Positions 60,831-64,000 of a stretch of 64,000 nt of DNA are shown here, piece by piece (position 1 is the stretch's first letter; every line of letters starts with the position of its first letter). The notes beneath the pieces are model-generated. The model searched no databases and was not told the origin of the DNA. It was given only the letters and a program-made list of their open reading frames with translations. Source of the stretch: Pelagibacter sp047722505 (lineage in GTDB: Bacteria > Pseudomonadota > Alphaproteobacteria > Pelagibacterales > Pelagibacteraceae); the NCBI RefSeq assembly GCF_047722505.1, contig NZ_CP159814.1, positions 868,001 to 932,000 on the forward strand. The letters run 5' to 3'. The position numbers were made by a program, and so were the translations under genes.

Positions 60831-63598
60831 TGAGCTCAGAAAAAAGAAAAATTGCATATATAGATGGTAAGCCATATGAAATTGGCCCTAACCATACTTC
60901 TGTTTTAAAATTTGTAGAAAGCTATCTTGGTGAAAAAAAAGTTCCTGCTTTATGTAATGATCCAAACTTAGCACCTTATGGAGCTTGTAGAGTTTGTTCG
61001 GTTGAGATTGCTTTAGTTAAAGATGGTCCAACTAAAGTTGTAGCCTCATGTCATACACCGGTAGGTGAAAACCAACATATTTTTACAAACAATGAAAATT
61101 TAACAGCTTTAAGAAAAAATATTGTTGAACTAGTTTTAACCGACCATCCAATGGAGTGTGGAACTTGTGAGGTTAATAATAACTGTGAACTTCAAGATGT
61201 CGCTAATGATTTAGGCATATCAGATCATAGATATAATGTACCGAAACAACATAAAGGTATTCCAAGAGACACCTCTCATGATTACATGAGAATGAATTTA
61301 GATAACTGCATTAATTGTGGAAGATGTGTCAGAGCTTGTGATGAAATTCAAGGTTCATTTGTTTTAACAATGAGTGGAAGAGGATTTGAATCTAAGATTA
61401 CAACAGATAATGATGCATTATTCGGAGATTCGTCTTGTGTATCTTGTGGAGCTTGTGCACACACTTGCCCAACAGATGCCATCTCAGATGTATATCAATC
61501 TAAATCAGTTGCTGTTGATGAAAAAGTAAGAACGACTTGTTCTTATTGTGGAGTTGGTTGTAATCTAGAAGCTTCAATTAAAGATAATAAAGTTGTTGCA
61601 ATTTCTACCCCTAAAGAATCTGAAGTTAATGCAGGTCACACTTGTATTAAAGGAAGATATGCTTTTGGATTTTATGATCATCCTGACAGATTAAAAACTC
61701 CTTTAATTAAAAGAAATGGAAAATTTGAAGAAGCATCATGGGATGAGGCATATGACTTTATTAAAAAAGAATTAAATAGAATTACCAAAGCTAATGGGCC
61801 AGATGCGGTTGCTGGTATTTCTTCAGCAAGATGTACTAATGAAGAAAATTATGTTTTTCAAAAAATGATTAGAGCAGCAATAGGAACTAATAATATTGAT
61901 TGTTGTGCAAGAATTTGTCATTCACCTACTGCGTGGGGAATGCAACAAACATTTGGAACTGGAGCAGCTACAAATTCTACAGAAGATATTTATCATGCAG
62001 ATTTATTTATGGTGATTGGAGCAAATCCAACAAATGCTCACCCAGTTACTGGTGCTAAAATTAAGCAACAAGTAATGAAGGGTAAAAAATTAATTGTATT
62101 AGATCCAATTACTACTGAGCTTGCTAAACTTGCTGATTATCATATTAAACTTAGACCAGGAACAAATGTAGCCATATTAAATATGATGTTGCATTATATA
62201 TTGAAAGCAAACCTTCATGACAAAGACTTTGTCAGAGATAGAACTGAAGGTTTTGCAAATTTCATTAAAGAAATTGAGAGACAAGATATGGATCATCTAG
62301 CGAAAGTTGCTGGTGTTGATAAACAGTTAGTTAAAGAAGCTGCAATTGCTTATGCAACTGCAAAAAACTCTATGGAATTCCATGGTTTAGGTGTTACCGA
62401 GCAAGAGCAAGGATCTAAAACAGTAATGTTAATTGCTGATCTTGCAATGATTACAGGAAATATTGGTAGAAGAGGTGTTGGTGTTAATCCATTAAGAGGA
62501 CAAAATAATGTCCAAGGTGCAGCTGATATGGGCTGTCAACCTCACCAAGGAGCTGGTTACTTTGAAGTGGCTGATGAAAAAGTTCAAAATTTCTACACTG
62601 AAAAATATGGAGTCGTACACCCAACAAAACAAGGACTAAAGATTCCAGAAATGTTTGATGGGGCAATTAATAAAGATGTGAAAGCTGTCTGGATTATTGG
62701 AGAAGATATTGTTCAAACAGATCCTAATAGTGCGCATGTGGTTCAAGCAATGAATTCCTTAGAATTGCTAGTGGTACAAGAAATTTTTATGAGTGAAACT
62801 GCAAAACTTGCAACTGTAGTATTACCTGGAACAACTTTCTTAGAAAAAAATGGAACTTTTACTAATACAGAAAGAAGAATTCAAAGGGTTAATCGAGCCG
62901 TACCTCCTTTGCCTGGTACTAAAACAGATGGAACAATTGTAACAGACATGATGCAAAAATTAGGCTTTGATCAACCTGAATATGATGCCGATCAAGTTCT
63001 TGCAGAAATAGCTGATGTGGTTCCTTTCTTTAAAGGTGTAACAAGAGAAAGGCTTGGTAAAATGGGATTACAGTGGCCAGTACAAGAAGATGGTACAGAT
63101 ACACAAATCTTACATGAAAAAACATTCAAATTAGGAAAAGGACAACTTAAAAATTTTGATTGGAAAGAATCTAATGAGATAGCTACGAATAAAAAAGATT
63201 ATCCATTGATTTTAACTACTAGTAGAGTTCTTCAACATTATAATGCTGCTACTATGACAAGACGTACTAAAAATATTAATATAGTTTCTGAAGACTTGCT
63301 ATTAGTTCACCCTAATGATGCTAAAAAAAGAGAATTAAATACTGGTGATATTGGTAGACTTTATTCTGGCAGAGGTGAAGTAGCTTTAAAAGTAGAGGTA
63401 ACAGATAAAGTCAAAGAAGGAATTGTATTTACAACTTTCCACTTCCCAGAACATATGGTTAACATGGTAACTGGTCATGGAAAAGATGAAGAAACAATGT
63501 GTGCAGAATATAAAGTTTCTTCTGTAGAAATCCAAAAAATATCCAATCAGTTTAAAACTGTCGTTGAACCTAAAGAAAATCAAGCCGAAATTAACTAA
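60830..63598 (+). CDS. fdhA: NAD-dependent formate dehydrogenase, catalytic alpha subunit
   Basis: 922 aa. Domains in order: [2Fe-2S] (CNDPNLAPYGACRVCSVEI; CHTP), a NuoG-type segment (HPMECGTCEVNNNCELQ), two 4Fe-4S sets (CINCGRCVRACDEIQ; CVSCGACAHTCPTDA), the Mo-domain cluster (TTCSYCGVGCNLEASI) and the molybdopterin domain. The Mo ligand is Cys (CCARICHSPT), so it is not a selenoprotein. It oxidises formate to CO2 in the cytoplasm with the fused subunit upstream. The molybdenum and sulfur accessory genes lie in the same region. Confidence 0.95.
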   Translation: MSSEKRKIAYIDGKPYEIGPNHTSVLKFVESYLGEKKVPALCNDPNLAPYGACRVCSVEIALVKDGPTKVVASCHTPVGENQHIFTNNENLTALRKNIVELVLTDHPMECGTCEVNNNCELQDVANDLGISDHRYNVPKQHKGIPRDTSHDYMRMNLDNCINCGRCVRACDEIQGSFVLTMSGRGFESKITTDNDALFGDSSCVSCGACAHTCPTDAISDVYQSKSVAVDEKVRTTCSYCGVGCNLEASIKDNKVVAISTPKESEVNAGHTCIKGRYAFGFYDHPDRLKTPLIKRNGKFEEASWDEAYDFIKKELNRITKANGPDAVAGISSARCTNEENYVFQKMIRAAIGTNNIDCCARICHSPTAWGMQQTFGTGAATNSTEDIYHADLFMVIGANPTNAHPVTGAKIKQQVMKGKKLIVLDPITTELAKLADYHIKLRPGTNVAILNMMLHYILKANLHDKDFVRDRTEGFANFIKEIERQDMDHLAKVAGVDKQLVKEAAIAYATAKNSMEFHGLGVTEQEQGSKTVMLIADLAMITGNIGRRGVGVNPLRGQNNVQGAADMGCQPHQGAGYFEVADEKVQNFYTEKYGVVHPTKQGLKIPEMFDGAINKDVKAVWIIGEDIVQTDPNSAHVVQAMNSLELLVVQEIFMSETAKLATVVLPGTTFLEKNGTFTNTERRIQRVNRAVPPLPGTKTDGTIVTDMMQKLGFDQPEYDADQVLAEIADVVPFFKGVTRERLGKMGLQWPVQEDGTDTQILHEKTFKLGKGQLKNFDWKESNEIATNKKDYPLILTTSRVLQHYNAATMTRRTKNINIVSEDLLLVHPNDAKKRELNTGDIGRLYSGRGEVALKVEVTDKVKEGIVFTTFHFPEHMVNMVTGHGKDEETMCAEYKVSSVEIQKISNQFKTVVEPKENQAEIN

Positions 63599-63606
63599 TT
63601 AATAAA

Positions 63607-64000
63607 ATGACAATTGGTTGGCATTTTGACAATAGTTATTCAAGATTACCGAAAACATTCAAAGAAAACATCGACCCTGTTGCTGTAAACTCACCAGAAA
63701 TATTAATACTTAATAAAGATCTAGCAAATAAATTAGATCTGGATTTTTCAAATATCAATGATGACGATTTATCAAAAATTTTCTCAGGAAATAAGTTACC
63801 TGAAGAATCTAACTCTATAGCACAAGCTTATGCCGGTCACCAATTTGGTCATTTTACAATGCTTGGTGACGGTAGGGCTGTTTTGATAGGTGAACATCTA
63901 AACAAAAATAGTGAACGATTTGATATACAATTTAAAGGTTCTGGTAAAACTCCATTCTCACGAGGCGGTGATGGTAGGGCTGTTTTAGGTCCCATGTTGA
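63607..64000 (+). CDS. selO: SelO/YdiU family protein, N-terminal part
   Basis: Starts with ATG at 63607, 8 nt after fdhA, and runs off the window edge; 131 codons seen. AYAGHQFGHFTMLGDGRAVLIGEHL and FDIQFKGSGKTPFSRGGDGRAVLGPML are the start of the pseudokinase AMPylator family. The catalytic remainder is outside the window. Confidence 0.9.
   Translation, partial: MTIGWHFDNSYSRLPKTFKENIDPVAVNSPEILILNKDLANKLDLDFSNINDDDLSKIFSGNKLPEESNSIAQAYAGHQFGHFTMLGDGRAVLIGEHLNKNSERFDIQFKGSGKTPFSRGGDGRAVLGPML

Noticed and set aside
61900..61925. Selenocysteine in the formate dehydrogenase
   Set aside because: The Mo ligand position is encoded as Cys (ARICHSPT) and no in-frame TGA occurs in the gene.

Overview
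The window looks like a chromosome segment from a SAR11 (Pelagibacterales) alphaproteobacterium. The evidence is a strongly AT-rich sequence, very short or negative intergenic distances, many 1-4 nt start/stop overlaps, and alphaproteobacterial gene content: an NDUFA12 homologue next to a DUF2155 gene, plant-type GshA, lptF-lptG-lptD-surA-pdxA-rsmA, and an NAD-linked formate dehydrogenase. No rRNA, tRNA or CRISPR array was seen, and no convincing intrinsic terminator.

Region 1 (1-41,700) is ordinary core genome. It holds an AsmA-like gene, prfB with its programmed frameshift, PBP1A, RNase E, thiG-thiS, aroQ-accB-accC, DUF2155/NDUFA12, a free-standing piece of class II ribonucleotide reductase, aspS-hda-DUF2066, purM-purN, ndk-pepA, the LPS-transport operon running into pdxA-rsmA, fabD-fabG-acpP-gmk, rpsF-rpsR-rplI-dnaB, an MMPL/RND exporter, cvpA-purF, gshA-gshB, two transporters, a BaiN-like flavoprotein, slyX and a yajQ homologue. 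In this sequence surA is split by a frameshift at a run of 12 A.

Region 2 (about 41,800-51,100) is accessory. A 126-bp direct repeat (42617-42742 and 48728-48853, two mismatches) brackets about 6 kb of genes that are all on the minus strand. These are a GIY-YIG nuclease with seven HTH-like repeats, coupled to an McrB-N-like/HNH nuclease, then a penicillin-binding/beta-lactamase-fold hydrolase, two small genes, and a DUF4268-like gene. A short repeat (core TGTCTAGGTGRTGGAAT) recurs five times from 45,244 to 50,900, once at each boundary between gene modules. This gives the region a cassette-array look that continues past the right direct repeat into a Tat-exported amine oxidase and four very small genes. 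This is the best candidate for an undescribed system. Its restriction or defence role is inferred from domain types and not shown.

Region 3 (51,094-55,384) is a minus-strand metabolic cassette: a DMT permease, creatinase, an arginine:glycine amidinotransferase homologue and threonine aldolase. Together they suggest guanidino-compound turnover.

Region 4 (55,433-63,598) is a formate oxidation module. It contains moeA and mobA for the molybdenum cofactor, a NifU/SufU-like scaffold, an HPP membrane protein, fdhD, a fused gamma-beta formate dehydrogenase subunit and the catalytic alpha subunit. The window ends inside a SelO/YdiU gene.
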